DNA of 64,000 nucleotides, taken from Peribacillus sp. FSL E2-0218. GTDB lineage: Bacteria; Bacillota; Bacilli; Bacillales; DSM-1321. The stretch is from the NCBI RefSeq assembly GCF_037992945.1, contig NZ_CP150304.1, forward strand, positions 2,607,501-2,671,500, written 5' to 3'. This document shows, in pieces, positions 50,598 through 58,998 of the stretch. The notes under the pieces are model-generated. The model worked only from the letters and a program-made list of their open reading frames with translations. It was not told the origin of the DNA and did not search any database. The position numbers were made by a program, and so were the translations under genes. Within the stretch, counting starts at the first letter, position 1. Each line of letters starts with the position of its first letter.

Positions 50598-51326
50598 TTA
50601 ATGATTTAATATACGGCTAAGGAATAAACGAGCCCTCTCTTCACGAGGATTGGCGTAAAACTCAGCCGGTGTTGCCTCTTCCAGAATCTTGCCTTCGTCC
50701 ATGAATACGATTCGATCCGCCACTTCACGGGCAAATCCCATTTCGTGGGTGACCACCACCATCGTCATCCCTTCATGGGCAAGGGCTTTCATAACATCCA
50801 AAACCTCGCCGATCATTTCCGGATCCAAAGCTGAGGTTGGTTCATCAAACAGCATGATTTCAGGCCCCATCGCCAATCCTCTGGCAATGGCGACCCGTTG
50901 CTGCTGTCCGCCTGAAAGCTGGGAAGGAAATGAATTCGCTTTATCTCCTATCCCCACTTTCTCCAAATATTTAAGTGCAATCTTTTTCGCCTCCGATTCG
51001 GATTGTCCCAAAACCTTCCTGGGGGCAAGCATGATATTTTCAAGCACCGTTTTATGTGGATACAAGTGAAAATGCTGGAAAACCATACCGATATTCCGGC
51101 GCAGTTTGTTTATGTCCGTTTTTCTGTCCGCTACATTTAACCCATTTATGGAAAGTGAACCGCCAGAAATCGTTTCCAGGCGATTGATGCAGCGCAGCAA
51201 TGTGCTTTTACCTGAGCCGGACGGACCGATGACCACGACCACTTCCCCTTTATTGATTGTTAGATTAATCTCCTTCAGCACCTGAAAATCACCAAAATAC
51301 TTATTCACATCATCAAAAACAATCAT
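50598..51326 (-). CDS. glnQ: Amino acid ABC transporter ATP-binding protein (GlnQ-like)
   Basis: This 242-residue ATPase powers amino acid uptake. It has Walker A GPSGSGKST (34-42), the Q-loop NIGMVFQHFHLYPHKT, signature LSGGQQQRVAIARGLA and Walker B MLFDEPTSALDPEM. It is the first gene of the four-gene operon, and starts at ATG 51326 after GGAGGCTTATT. Upstream lies an AT-rich promoter region; no TnrA or CodY site was clear. Confidence 0.93.
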   Translation of the reverse strand: MIVFDDVNKYFGDFQVLKEINLTINKGEVVVVIGPSGSGKSTLLRCINRLETISGGSLSINGLNVADRKTDINKLRRNIGMVFQHFHLYPHKTVLENIMLAPRKVLGQSESEAKKIALKYLEKVGIGDKANSFPSQLSGGQQQRVAIARGLAMGPEIMLFDEPTSALDPEMIGEVLDVMKALAHEGMTMVVVTHEMGFAREVADRIVFMDEGKILEEATPAEFYANPREERARLFLSRILNH

Positions 51327-51713
51327 AATAAGCCTCCCTGCGACGAATGTAATATTTATAATAATCAGAATCGTTTATGTATCCGCTAGCATCCTCGCTT
51401 ATATCATTCCTGCAATCATCAGCATTTCCTGCCCGGAAAAAACCCTTCCCTATTATTTCCCATCACAACTCTAGCAATACTTAAACCTAGCTAATTTATT
51501 GTTATTTTAATCTAGTAATTATAATAATATATTCAATATTCACAATTTTATTATATCTAATATTGCTTAAAATTACCATATAAACTTTAATTTGTTAAAA
51601 ATGATATTATATTTCATGATACTATTGCCATATTCCATAAAACATGCATATGTAACAGCATTTTCAGGGGATTTATTTCCCGTAAGCCTATAAGAGCTTT
51701 AAAGAACAAAAAG
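51327..51713. other. AT-rich region upstream of the glnQ-like operon
   Basis: This 387-bp gene-free stretch is very AT-rich (especially 51480-51660). It should contain the operon promoter, but several -10-like TATAAT-type sequences compete and none has a good -35. No riboswitch, T-box or other folded leader was recognised. Confidence 0.4.
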
Positions 51714-51733
51714 AAGACAGCCTTAACTGTCTT
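51714..51733. repeat. Hairpin direct repeat, left of IS copy 3
   Basis: aagacagcctt followed by aactgtctt. It differs from 53431-53450 at only two central positions (AA instead of GG), so it looks like a duplicated terminator hairpin. Confidence 0.7.
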
Positions 51734-51756
51734 TCAGACTGTAGACAAATGTGGCC

Positions 51757-51890
51757 GTTGGTTTCCTCTCCAGGCACTCGCTTTCCGCGGGCGGTCCGGG
51801 AGCCTCCTCGGCTTACAGCCTCCGGTGTCTCCCGTGACTCGCACTTCCCGCAGGAGTCTCGTACTTTCCGTTCCAACCAACTTTGTTTTA
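51757..51890 (+). repeat. GC-rich structured repeat, copy C
   Basis: Same blocks as copy A: ccaggcactcgctttccgcgg, gggagcctcctcggctt, ggtgtctccc and cttcccgcaggagtctcg. The middle segment differs (acagcctcc), but the paired arms are kept. It lies about 75 bp upstream of the broken transposase. Confidence 0.8.
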
Positions 51891-51964
51891 CCTTTTGTTA
51901 GAACACGTTTGCCTAGAGTCATTTTTGTTTTAAAATAGAAATATTAAAACTTGAGGTGATGAGG

Positions 51965-53319
51965 ATGCTTTCTAAACATATTCTATTCAGCGAGATCAAC
52001 TTGAAATGATTACGTTAGATCAACTGGTGCCACCTAACCATTTGGTCGTAAAATAGAGGCTGCCGTGGACTTCACTTTCATTAATGACTTGGTGAAAGAT
52101 ATGTATTCAGAGGTAGGACGCTCAAGTATTGATCCCGTTATATTCTTGAAACTGACTTTCATTCAATATACCTTCGGCATTCGTTCCATGCGTAAAACGA
52201 TTGTAGAAGTTGAAAACAATATGGCTTATCGTTGGTTTTTAGGCTATGGCTTCCATGATAAAAGCCCCATTTCTCTACGTTCGGGAAAAATTATGAGCGA
52301 CGCTTTAAAGATACAGACCTGTTTGAACAGATTTTCTATCGCATTTTAATGACAGCTGCTAATAAAAAGCTAATACATGCTGAACAGGTTTTCGTGGATT
52401 CCACACATGTGAAAGCCAGTGCGAATAAACGGAAATTTGAAAAGAAAATCGTTCGTAAAGAAACACGAGCGTATCAAGGACGCCTTCAAGAAGAAATCAA
52501 TCAAAATCGTGAAAACCATGAAAAAAGCCTTTTCCGCCAGATAAATTTGATAAAGAAGAGACCATAGAGATTAAAGAAAGTACAACGGATTCTGAGAGTG
52601 GCTACTATGTAAAAGATGAACGAACAAAACAGTTTGCCTATTCATCCCACGTGGCCGCAGACCGCAACGGTTTTGTATTGGGAACGATTGTAACACCTGG
52701 AAATACACATGACAGTCAGATCTTAGAGCCACTAGTTTAACAAGTGATTGAGAAAGTTGGAAAACCGGAAGCCGTTGCCGCAGATGCCGCTTATAAAACA
52801 CCTGCGATTACAAGCTACCTATTTAACAAAGAAATCATCCCGGCTTTACCCTATACACGTCCTCGCACAAAAAAAGGATTCTTCGGCAAACAGGACTATG
52901 TATACGATGAACATTTTGATGGTTACCTTTGCCCAATGAGCACGCTATTAACGTACTCAACAACAAATCAAGAGGGCTATCGAGAGTACAAATCCCCAAA
53001 ACACATTTGTGCATCATGCTCATTTTTATCTCGGTGTACAGAAAGCAAAGACTGTCAAAAAGTGGTGCCACGGCATATCCGGCAAACACATGTGGAAGAA
53101 GCAGATCATCTGCGTCATCATCAAGTTGTAAAGCCTATATATGCGAAGCGTAAAGAAACGATTGAGCGTGTATACGCAGACGCAAAAGAAAAGCATGGGA
53201 TGCGTTGGACTACTTTAAGGGGACTTAAAAAATTGTCGATGCAGGCGATGCTTACTTTCGCTGCCATGAATGTAAAGAAGATGGTCAATTGGACATGGCA
53301 AGTTCCAAAAATGGCCTAA
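51965..53319 (+). pseudogene. Frameshifted IS1182-family transposase
   Basis: The sequence follows the transposase of copy 2 from MLSKH to the C-terminal end. It is broken by an early 1-base deletion after AAACAT, a second frameshift near 52045, another near 52265, one at about 52535, and in-frame stops (for example TAA near 52738). Parts of the frame are still recognisable at 52065-52349, 52349-52567 and 52744-53319. It cannot make a functional enzyme. Confidence 0.92.
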
Positions 53320-53430
53320 CACAGTGGGCTCGTAGAGCCCCAATCTTTTAACTATAGGAGGAAATTCCAAGGCAATTTCAAAAGGGGCTCGGAATTTTTT
53401 AATTCCGAACCCCTTTTGTCTACAAACTGA

Positions 53431-53450
53431 AAGACAGCCTTGGCTGTCTT
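53431..53450 (-). terminator. Hairpin direct repeat, right of IS copy 3; terminator remnant
   Basis: aagacagcc/ggctgtctt is a perfect stem with a 2-nt centre. It lies just downstream of the gene at 53453-53863. Before IS insertion it would have been followed on the minus strand by CTTTTTGTTCTTT (now at the other side of the IS), which would have been a normal terminator. Confidence 0.7.
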
Positions 53451-53452
53451 TT

Positions 53453-53863
53453 TCATTTCTTGATGGCATCTTCGAAAGGAGCTGAAAAAAGGCCTCTTGG
53501 AGCCAGCATATCCGTTTCCGATTCACGACTTCCCCCTGCTACCGTATATGGACCTGCAGGAAAAAAATCAAACAGAGCACTTTCCTTATGCAGGATCAGG
53601 AAATACTCGTATAAATCATCCATCAATTCTTGATATTCTTCCGGCTTTATGCATTCACCGTATTCATCAAATTCAAAGTTTTCATTAATTGCATCTTGAA
53701 GTTCATCATGGTTGGAAGAAGCGATATAAAGATCCACATCTCCACATTCCATACATAAAAGAAGTTTATCCTTTTGAGCCTCTTCAAAGGATTTTCTGAC
53801 GATTCCCATTAAAATAGCTTCAATCTTTGCCGGATTAGATAGTTTAATTTTTGTTTGAAGCAA
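53453..53863 (-). CDS. Hypothetical protein, 136 residues
   Basis: This acidic cytoplasmic protein has no recognised family. The N-terminal half contains two predicted strand-helix units (KLLLCMECGDVDLYIASSNHDELQDAINENFEFDEYGE). The middle is rich in Glu, Tyr and Leu (YQELMDDLYEYFLILHKES). The C-terminus FPAGPYTVAGGSRESE... may be disordered. The ATG at 53863 follows GGGGAGGGGTTTC. Its terminator has been split by IS copy 3. Confidence 0.6.
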   Translation of the reverse strand: MLQTKIKLSNPAKIEAILMGIVRKSFEEAQKDKLLLCMECGDVDLYIASSNHDELQDAINENFEFDEYGECIKPEEYQELMDDLYEYFLILHKESALFDFFPAGPYTVAGGSRESETDMLAPRGLFSAPFEDAIKK

Positions 53864-54053
53864 AGAAACCCCTCCCCATTTAAATACAAAGCATTTGAAA
53901 AGTATATACCAGCCCGGAACATTTAAAAAGCAATATCTCTGAGGTACAACAATTCTATGACAATCTCACATTCCATCCACTTCTCGTGAAGAAAATATCG
54001 CTTCATGATAAGCGGGAAACGCAGCTCTCCTAATCTGATAAAATGCGAAGCTA

Positions 54054-54956
54054 TTATAATACAAAGAAAAAGATGATCGGAAGCGTGATCAAGCTTAATG
54101 ACGTACTTATGAACGTAGCGCTCGATACGAATTCAGGCTCAGTATTGAATTGGAGTGCATACATTGTCGTATTGGCCGCCGTCGGCATCGCAGCCACGAT
54201 GATCATGATATGCCTGACCATATCATCAACCGGCAGTGCAAGTGAAATCAGGAAAGCGATTACTGGTGAAACGGCAAGTTTAAGAAGAAGCGAAACAGAT
54301 AGCTTCCGGTATGCCATTTTTTTCAATGATATGTTGGCAAGCTGCATTCCAAGTGTAACCATGATGGTCGGGATGGCCGCATCGGCAACTAGGTTTACCG
54401 CTTCCATAACCGAATTGCTTAATGGGATATTCGCCACTTGAAAAGCGGCACCTGCCATTGCCCCATATACGATCGGCATCTTGCACACCGCTTTAAGCGC
54501 GGTTTGGACCCCATTTCCCTCAGGGCTTCCCTTCGCCGCGAAATAAATCCCGATCGTGCACATGACTAATTGCTGACCCACCATAAGGATGATGGCATAA
54601 TCGAGCCCTATTGCCCCGAATAAAAGGAAAATCACTGGAGTTCCGTAATTCCCATTATTCATGAAGGCAGACGCCAAAATCATGCCGCTCGTTTCAGTTA
54701 CCGTATAATTCCGAAAAAAAGCAATGATATAGACCACCAATATGAGCGAAAGGCAAAGTACAATCGTGAATAAGAACAGATAAATATAATCAATCGTAAA
54801 TTTTGCAGTATAAAATGTTCGAAATATCAGGAATGGTGACATTAAATATAATGCCATCGTGGAAATCGATTTTGTATCGAGATTAAACTTTTTCTGACCT
54901 ATGAACCCTAAAACAAAAATTCCAAAAATCGGTAATAAAACGCCTAAAAACCCCAT
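54054..54956 (-). CDS. AEC family transporter (auxin efflux carrier type)
   Basis: This 300-residue membrane protein has about ten hydrophobic helices and belongs to the AEC/BART superfamily. Family features are LLPIFGIFVLGFIGQKKF at the N-terminus, ILASAFMNNGNYGTPVI with the conserved Asn-Gly motif in the middle, and AAMPTAANTTMYALQF near the C-terminus. Bacterial members export or import carboxylates such as malate; the substrate here is unknown. ATG 54956 is chosen as it follows AAGGTG by six bases. Confidence 0.84.
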   Translation of the reverse strand: MGFLGVLLPIFGIFVLGFIGQKKFNLDTKSISTMALYLMSPFLIFRTFYTAKFTIDYIYLFLFTIVLCLSLILVVYIIAFFRNYTVTETSGMILASAFMNNGNYGTPVIFLLFGAIGLDYAIILMVGQQLVMCTIGIYFAAKGSPEGNGVQTALKAVCKMPIVYGAMAGAAFQVANIPLSNSVMEAVNLVADAAIPTIMVTLGMQLANISLKKMAYRKLSVSLLLKLAVSPVIAFLISLALPVDDMVRHIMIIVAAMPTAANTTMYALQFNTEPEFVSSATFISTSLSLITLPIIFFFVL

Positions 54957-55050
54957 ACATTTCACCTTCATCATATTATTAATTTTAATCTAACCATATC
55001 AGTTTTATATTTATTTGTAAAAATTCATTCAGCGGATTTAAATTCAATGT

Positions 55051-55157
55051 CACATATCTTAACATATGTGGGTTTTTTAATTGTTTTTAGAAATTAAATT
55101 CCATTTATATCTAAATATGGTATATTACTTATTATATTCACGTAATAAAATATACCA
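55051..55157 (+). promoter_or_regulatory. Hairpin and inverted repeat in the guaD upstream region
   Basis: A terminator-like hairpin cacatat/atatgtg followed by TTTTTT lies at 55051-55078. An inverted repeat tggtatatt/aatatacca lies at 55118-55126 and 55149-55157, 42 bp before the gene. The second could be an operator. No purine riboswitch motif was found. Confidence 0.35.
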
Positions 55158-55198
55158 TCAAAACTTATTAGTTTATTACTGATTAAGGGGTGTTTTAA

Positions 55199-55666
55199 AT
55201 GGATGTAAAATTCATGGAGATGGCTGTGCGACTTGCGCATGAAAATGTATTGGCTAAGAATGGCGGACCTTTTGGCGCCATTATCGTAAAAAATGGGATC
55301 GTTATCGGAAGAGGCTGCAATAATGTGACAACAGCAAACGATCCAACCGCTCACGCCGAAGTGCAGGCAATCCGTGATGCATGCAGAAACCTCAATTCCT
55401 TCCAGCTGACCGATTGTGACATATACACAAGCTGTGAACCTTGTCCGATGTGCATCGGTGCCATTTATTGGGCACGGCCAAGAGCGATCTATTTTGCTAG
55501 TACCAAGGAAGATGCTGCACATATCGGTTTTGATGACCACTTCATTTACCAAGAACTCTCCATTCCAATCGAAAACCGTGCCATTAAGATGGAACGATTG
55601 TCTTATAACGGCCATGATTTGCCATTCCGGGCTTGGGACATCAACAGTGAAAGAGTGAACTATTAA
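55199..55666 (+). CDS. guaD: Guanine deaminase
   Basis: This zinc enzyme of the cytidine deaminase fold converts guanine to xanthine. The 155-residue protein has the catalytic motif HAEVQAI (His52, Glu54) and the zinc site EPCPMCIGAIYWA (Cys82, Cys85). The C-terminal end PFRAWDINSERVNY is typical of the B. subtilis GuaD/GDEase swap. The ATG at 55199 has only a modest ribosome site (AAGGGG, 10 bases upstream). It is monocistronic. Confidence 0.92.
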   Translation: MDVKFMEMAVRLAHENVLAKNGGPFGAIIVKNGIVIGRGCNNVTTANDPTAHAEVQAIRDACRNLNSFQLTDCDIYTSCEPCPMCIGAIYWARPRAIYFASTKEDAAHIGFDDHFIYQELSIPIENRAIKMERLSYNGHDLPFRAWDINSERVNY

Positions 55667-55699
55667 TCGGCAAGATAGGGGATTGAAAAATCCTTCAGC

Positions 55700-55806
55700 G
55701 ATCTCGCTATAGGTCCAACTCCTGCAGACTGCATCATTAAAAACGGGAAAATCGTAAATGGGTTCTTCGCGCGGCATCGGGTGATATGAAGGATATCCAC
55801 AATCAG
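55700..55806 (+). other. Possible remnant of an amidohydrolase gene
   Basis: In the 429-bp gap after guaD, one plus-strand frame reads GPTPADCIIKNGKIVNG before a stop. This resembles the N-terminal strand of amidohydrolases such as adenine deaminase (D-x-x-I-K-N-G-K-I). Nothing further of such a gene remains. A 253-codon frame on the opposite strand, antisense to guaD, is not credible. The rest of 55807-56095 shows only a CCCCCC-rich hairpin near 55965-55990 (cccccccctgattgaggggggg-like). Confidence 0.3.
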
Positions 55807-56095
55807 TCGAGCCGGGCAAATGGTCCATTCCTCTTTCTTTTATGGTCACTTGCACAATCCTGATTGGTCCGCCCTTCTGACCTTTAACGGGATTAGGACT
55901 TGTTTTCCATTTCCCGGTTCAGTCATTTCCCCGTTGAAGCCACAATGCCACTTGGATAAGCTGGAATGCCCCCCCCCTGATTGAGAGGGGGGCGAATAAA
56001 AAAGGTTGCACCATTACACGAACCCTGTAAAGGATATTGGGTTGCATCTATGGTAAAATAAAAAGTAAAACTATAAAACTCTTGGAGGGATCTAG

Positions 56096-57151
56096 ATGGT
56101 GAAACATGATCAAAAGATTATCGGGTATATCGGCACGTACACAAAGGGCGACAGCAAAGGCATTTACCGCTTTACATTAGATACAGCAGAAGGGAAACTC
56201 AGCACACCTGTTCTTGCAGCCGAACTAACCGATCCGACTTATGTTACGATCAGCGAGGACAAAAAGAATTTATACGCCATCTTAAAAGAAGCGGGAAGCG
56301 GCGGGGTCTCTGCCTATTCCATAAATGAAGAATCAGGAGAATTGACGTACCTTGGCAAACAGCTGACACCTAATGGTTCTTCCTGTCATATTAGTGTCGA
56401 CAGCAAAAAAGAGGTTTTGATCACTTCCAATTATGGAGACGGCCTGATTGAAAGCTATCAGCTCCAGACCGATGCGACTCCAAAACCTGTATCTTCCACC
56501 ATTCGTCATGAAGGCCGCGGACCGAATGAAGAGCGCCAGGAAAAGGCACATACTCACTTCGCTGGTTTCACGCCGGATGAACGTTTCGTTGCGGTAGTCG
56601 ATCTTGGTATCGATAAAGTGATAACGTATGAAATACATAATGGTATTCCGGAAGAAGTAAGCAGCCTATCAGTCTCTCCCGGCAGCGGACCTAGGCACTT
56701 GACGTTCCACCCTAATGGAAAGTTCGCGTATGTGATGGCAGAGCTTGTACCCGAAGTCATCGTTTTAAGCTTCGATGAGCAAACCGGGCGTTTTTCTGAA
56801 ATACAAACGGTTCGGAGCACGCCAGACGATTTCAAGGAAAATAACCAAGGAAGCGCAATTCATATTTCTGATGACGGACGGTTCGTATATGCCGCAAACC
56901 GCGGACATGATAGCATAGCCGTTTATGAAATCGCTCAAGAAACCGGTCAGCTATCCTTTGTCGAACTCGTTTCTACGGAAGGGCATTGGCCTCGTGATTT
57001 TTCATTGGACCCTAGCGGAAGATTTTTGATTGCCTCCAATGAACAATCTGGAAACCTGACCCTATTTTCCAGGAATGAAAATACCGGAACATTAACACTG
57101 TTGCAAAAAGATATCGAAGTTCCCTTTCCGGTTTGCGTAAAATTCCTTTAA
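56096..57151 (+). CDS. pgl: Lactonase family / 6-phosphogluconolactonase-like beta-propeller
   Basis: This 351-residue seven-bladed propeller is of the YkgB/YbhE lactonase family, which hydrolyses 6-phosphogluconolactone in the pentose phosphate pathway. Typical segments are GYIGTYTKGDSKGIYRF at the N-terminus, TPNGSSCHISVD, RHEGRGPNEERQEKAHTHFAGF, GSGPRHLTFHPNGKFAYVM and SIAVYEIAQETGQL. The ATG at 56096 follows TTGGAGGGAT. It has its own strong terminator. The substrate is inferred from the family. Confidence 0.86.
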   Translation: MVKHDQKIIGYIGTYTKGDSKGIYRFTLDTAEGKLSTPVLAAELTDPTYVTISEDKKNLYAILKEAGSGGVSAYSINEESGELTYLGKQLTPNGSSCHISVDSKKEVLITSNYGDGLIESYQLQTDATPKPVSSTIRHEGRGPNEERQEKAHTHFAGFTPDERFVAVVDLGIDKVITYEIHNGIPEEVSSLSVSPGSGPRHLTFHPNGKFAYVMAELVPEVIVLSFDEQTGRFSEIQTVRSTPDDFKENNQGSAIHISDDGRFVYAANRGHDSIAVYEIAQETGQLSFVELVSTEGHWPRDFSLDPSGRFLIASNEQSGNLTLFSRNENTGTLTLLQKDIEVPFPVCVKFL

Positions 57152-57163
57152 TTCTATCAACTA

Positions 57164-57204
57164 AAAAAGGAAGGAAGCTGCTGTGCCAGCTTCCTTCCTT
57201 TTTA
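57164..57204. terminator. Bidirectional terminator between pgl and the nuclease gene
   Basis: The 17-bp perfect stem aaaaaggaaggaagctg/cagcttccttccttttt serves both converging genes. Confidence 0.92.
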
Positions 57205-57214
57205 TTACCTGTCT

Positions 57215-58006
57215 TTACAACCACTTCTCCGCCATTTCGGGAAAATCTATGAATGGGTTTCGATTACCCTGGATTTCCTGAATAGCTTGGTTTCTATGTT
57301 TTTCATACGTACTGACCGGAAATAGCCGATGCCATTCCAGCAGAAGAGCCATGTTCACGTTGCTGCTATTGATGATTCCCTCATATCTGATAGAAAAATA
57401 CATGGTTGCCCTTGCTACAATTCCTTTGCCGTATTCAGGTTCGAACTTCCCTTCTTCCGATTTGCCGCAACCCGCTTTAATACCAGCAGCTCCCACTTCC
57501 GGGACATAATCCTCAAAATCATGGTAGGGAAAGTTGCCTCGGCTGCTGTTACAGCCTGGTTCACAAGCAAACAGATGATGCAAATCCCCCCGCATCGGTT
57601 CTTTTTTATTGAACCACGATTGGGGTACAACATGTTCACAATTGACGAGCATGTTCTCAAGTTTTTCGGATTGGCTAGACAACACTTCCAGTATACGGAT
57701 ATCTTCCTCGATGGCTTTAATGGGATCCATGCCTTTTCCGGAATACAGACTCTTCAACTTTCCATTTTCCTGTAAATCCACCCAAGGGTAAACATGTCGA
57801 TGCGGTGAGTAGTTCAGCTGGTCTTTATGGGTAACTGCCAGTAGATTCTTCAGTCCATCCCTGCTTAAGGAATCTTCTTGATAGTACGCTTTCTTCAGTT
57901 CCTGATCTTTGTTTTCGTCGTAGTATTCTCGATTTTCACTGAATTCCACAAGGGTAGCCATAGCCATTTCTCGTTCCTGCTCTAGTACTTCAAAACTATT
58001 CTTCAT
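57215..58006 (-). CDS. Endonuclease I (EndA/NucM-like) family protein without signal peptide
   Basis: This His-Me-finger nuclease has 263 residues. It carries the catalytic region VNCEHVVPQSWFNKKEPMRGDLHHLFACEPGCNSSRGNFPY, with the catalytic-site His (CEHVVPQSWF), metal-binding Asn/Asp positions and DLHHL. LLEWHRLFPVSTYEKHRNQAIQEIQGNRNPFID follows. EndA-type nucleases are normally secreted, but no signal peptide is visible when translation starts at ATG 58006 (RBS GGGAGGG) nor in the upstream extension to 58039. It may act inside the cell, for example in DNA processing or defence, or leave by another route. Confidence 0.85.
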   Translation of the reverse strand: MKNSFEVLEQEREMAMATLVEFSENREYYDENKDQELKKAYYQEDSLSRDGLKNLLAVTHKDQLNYSPHRHVYPWVDLQENGKLKSLYSGKGMDPIKAIEEDIRILEVLSSQSEKLENMLVNCEHVVPQSWFNKKEPMRGDLHHLFACEPGCNSSRGNFPYHDFEDYVPEVGAAGIKAGCGKSEEGKFEPEYGKGIVARATMYFSIRYEGIINSSNVNMALLLEWHRLFPVSTYEKHRNQAIQEIQGNRNPFIDFPEMAEKWL

Positions 58007-58099
58007 CCACTCATCCCTCCCAATTCTATTAAAAACCATATTTTCCGTAAATTAAGTTTAATTGATTTAATTGGATAAAAAAAGGTGCTTTAGAAGGGT

Positions 58100-58714
58100 C
58101 TAACGCAGGATTTCAATGAAATGGGTAAGGATTTTCGCTGTCAATCCCCAGATGACGCGATCCTTATATAAGTAAAAATACTCTTCCATCTGTTTTGGCT
58201 GCCATTGATAATTTTCCCCGCCCACAATTAAATCATGGGGGAAGTTTTCATGCGGTTCAATTTTGTATTGGACATGATAAATCTCCGGCGGCTTTTCCAT
58301 AAAAAACGAAAGCGGGACAGTGAAAATGGTTTCAACCTCAGCTGGATTAGGCGTGATCTGCTGAAGGTTACGGACAAAGCCTGCAAACGGATAAACGATC
58401 ATTCCAAAGGGGGATACCAAATAATCGATCGGAAACACATGCGAGATATCATCCTTACCCAATCCAAGCTCCTCATTCGTTTCCCTAAGGGCTGCCGCCA
58501 GCTCATTACAGTCAGACTTGTCTATTTTTCCGCCCGGAAAGCAGATATCCCCCGGCTGCCTCCTTAATTTGTGCGAACGCTCTTCAAAGAGAACGTGCAT
58601 TCCATCTTCGTTTTCTATTAACGGCACCAATACCGCATACTTTGAAAAATTTCCGCTCCCCAAAATTTCAGGGCTATGTCCCATCAGTTTTTTTGTTATG
58701 TCTTCACTTTTCAT
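58100..58714 (-). CDS. Nudix hydrolase (CoA pyrophosphatase-like)
   Basis: This 204-residue Nudix protein resembles the NudL/YeaB CoA diphosphatases. The Nudix box GGKIDKSDCNELAAALRETNEELGL (GX5EX7REUXEEXGU) is complete in its key residues. It is preceded by the family-specific HKLRRQPGDICFPGG stretch and followed by DYLVSPFGMIVYPFAG. The start ATG 58714 is well spaced after GAGGTG; GTG 58723 is less likely. It follows the nuclease gene in map order with a 93-bp gap and no clear terminator. Confidence 0.88.
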   Translation of the reverse strand: MKSEDITKKLMGHSPEILGSGNFSKYAVLVPLIENEDGMHVLFEERSHKLRRQPGDICFPGGKIDKSDCNELAAALRETNEELGLGKDDISHVFPIDYLVSPFGMIVYPFAGFVRNLQQITPNPAEVETIFTVPLSFFMEKPPEIYHVQYKIEPHENFPHDLIVGGENYQWQPKQMEEYFYLYKDRVIWGLTAKILTHFIEILR

Positions 58715-58949
58715 CTCCCACACCTCTATTTATAGATAATATGAATGATATAAAATCGATGCATATGCAAACGATCCTTATCCCTCCATTTTCAAACATC
58801 CGTGAAAACTAAGCAAGGAAAACGATTCCAATTCCAAGTATCATTTTGTACAAGGAAAAGCTTCAAGTGTGATGGAAGGTTTTAAAGGGCAGAGAAAAAT
58901 AGGCTTCCGCTCATATGATTCCGAGTAAAGGTTCTCGATATGGGCAAAG

Positions 58950-58980
58950 AAAAAAGCACCGTCACATGTTTTACGGTGCC
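58950..58980 (-). terminator. Terminator of the transaminase gene
   Basis: The stem gcaccgt/acggtgc (58956-58962 and 58973-58979) is followed on the minus strand by six T residues. The remaining intergenic DNA 58715-58949 shows nothing recognisable. Confidence 0.82.
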
Positions 58981-58998
58981 AAAACAGATTCTCTTGTT

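Larger units (their letters stand above)
51734..53430 (+). mobile_element. IS1182-type element, copy 3, decayed
   Basis: An element of about 1.7 kb is bounded by imperfect inverted ends TCAGACTGTAGACAAA and TTTGTCTACAAACTGA (14 of 16 match) and by a 20-nt duplicated hairpin. It contains structured repeat copy C and a broken transposase. Compared with copies 1 and 2 it lacks about 45 bp of the left-end hairpin and has many point changes, so it is an older insertion. Confidence 0.85.

Noticed and set aside
54975..55198. Purine riboswitch upstream of guaD
   Set aside because: The conserved aptamer loops and P1 sequence are missing; only a hairpin and an AT-rich inverted repeat are seen.
55094..55855. 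253-codon minus-strand frame covering guaD
   Set aside because: It lies antisense to an intact guanine deaminase; its purine-rich stretch touches the ATG with no spacing, and no domain is recognisable.
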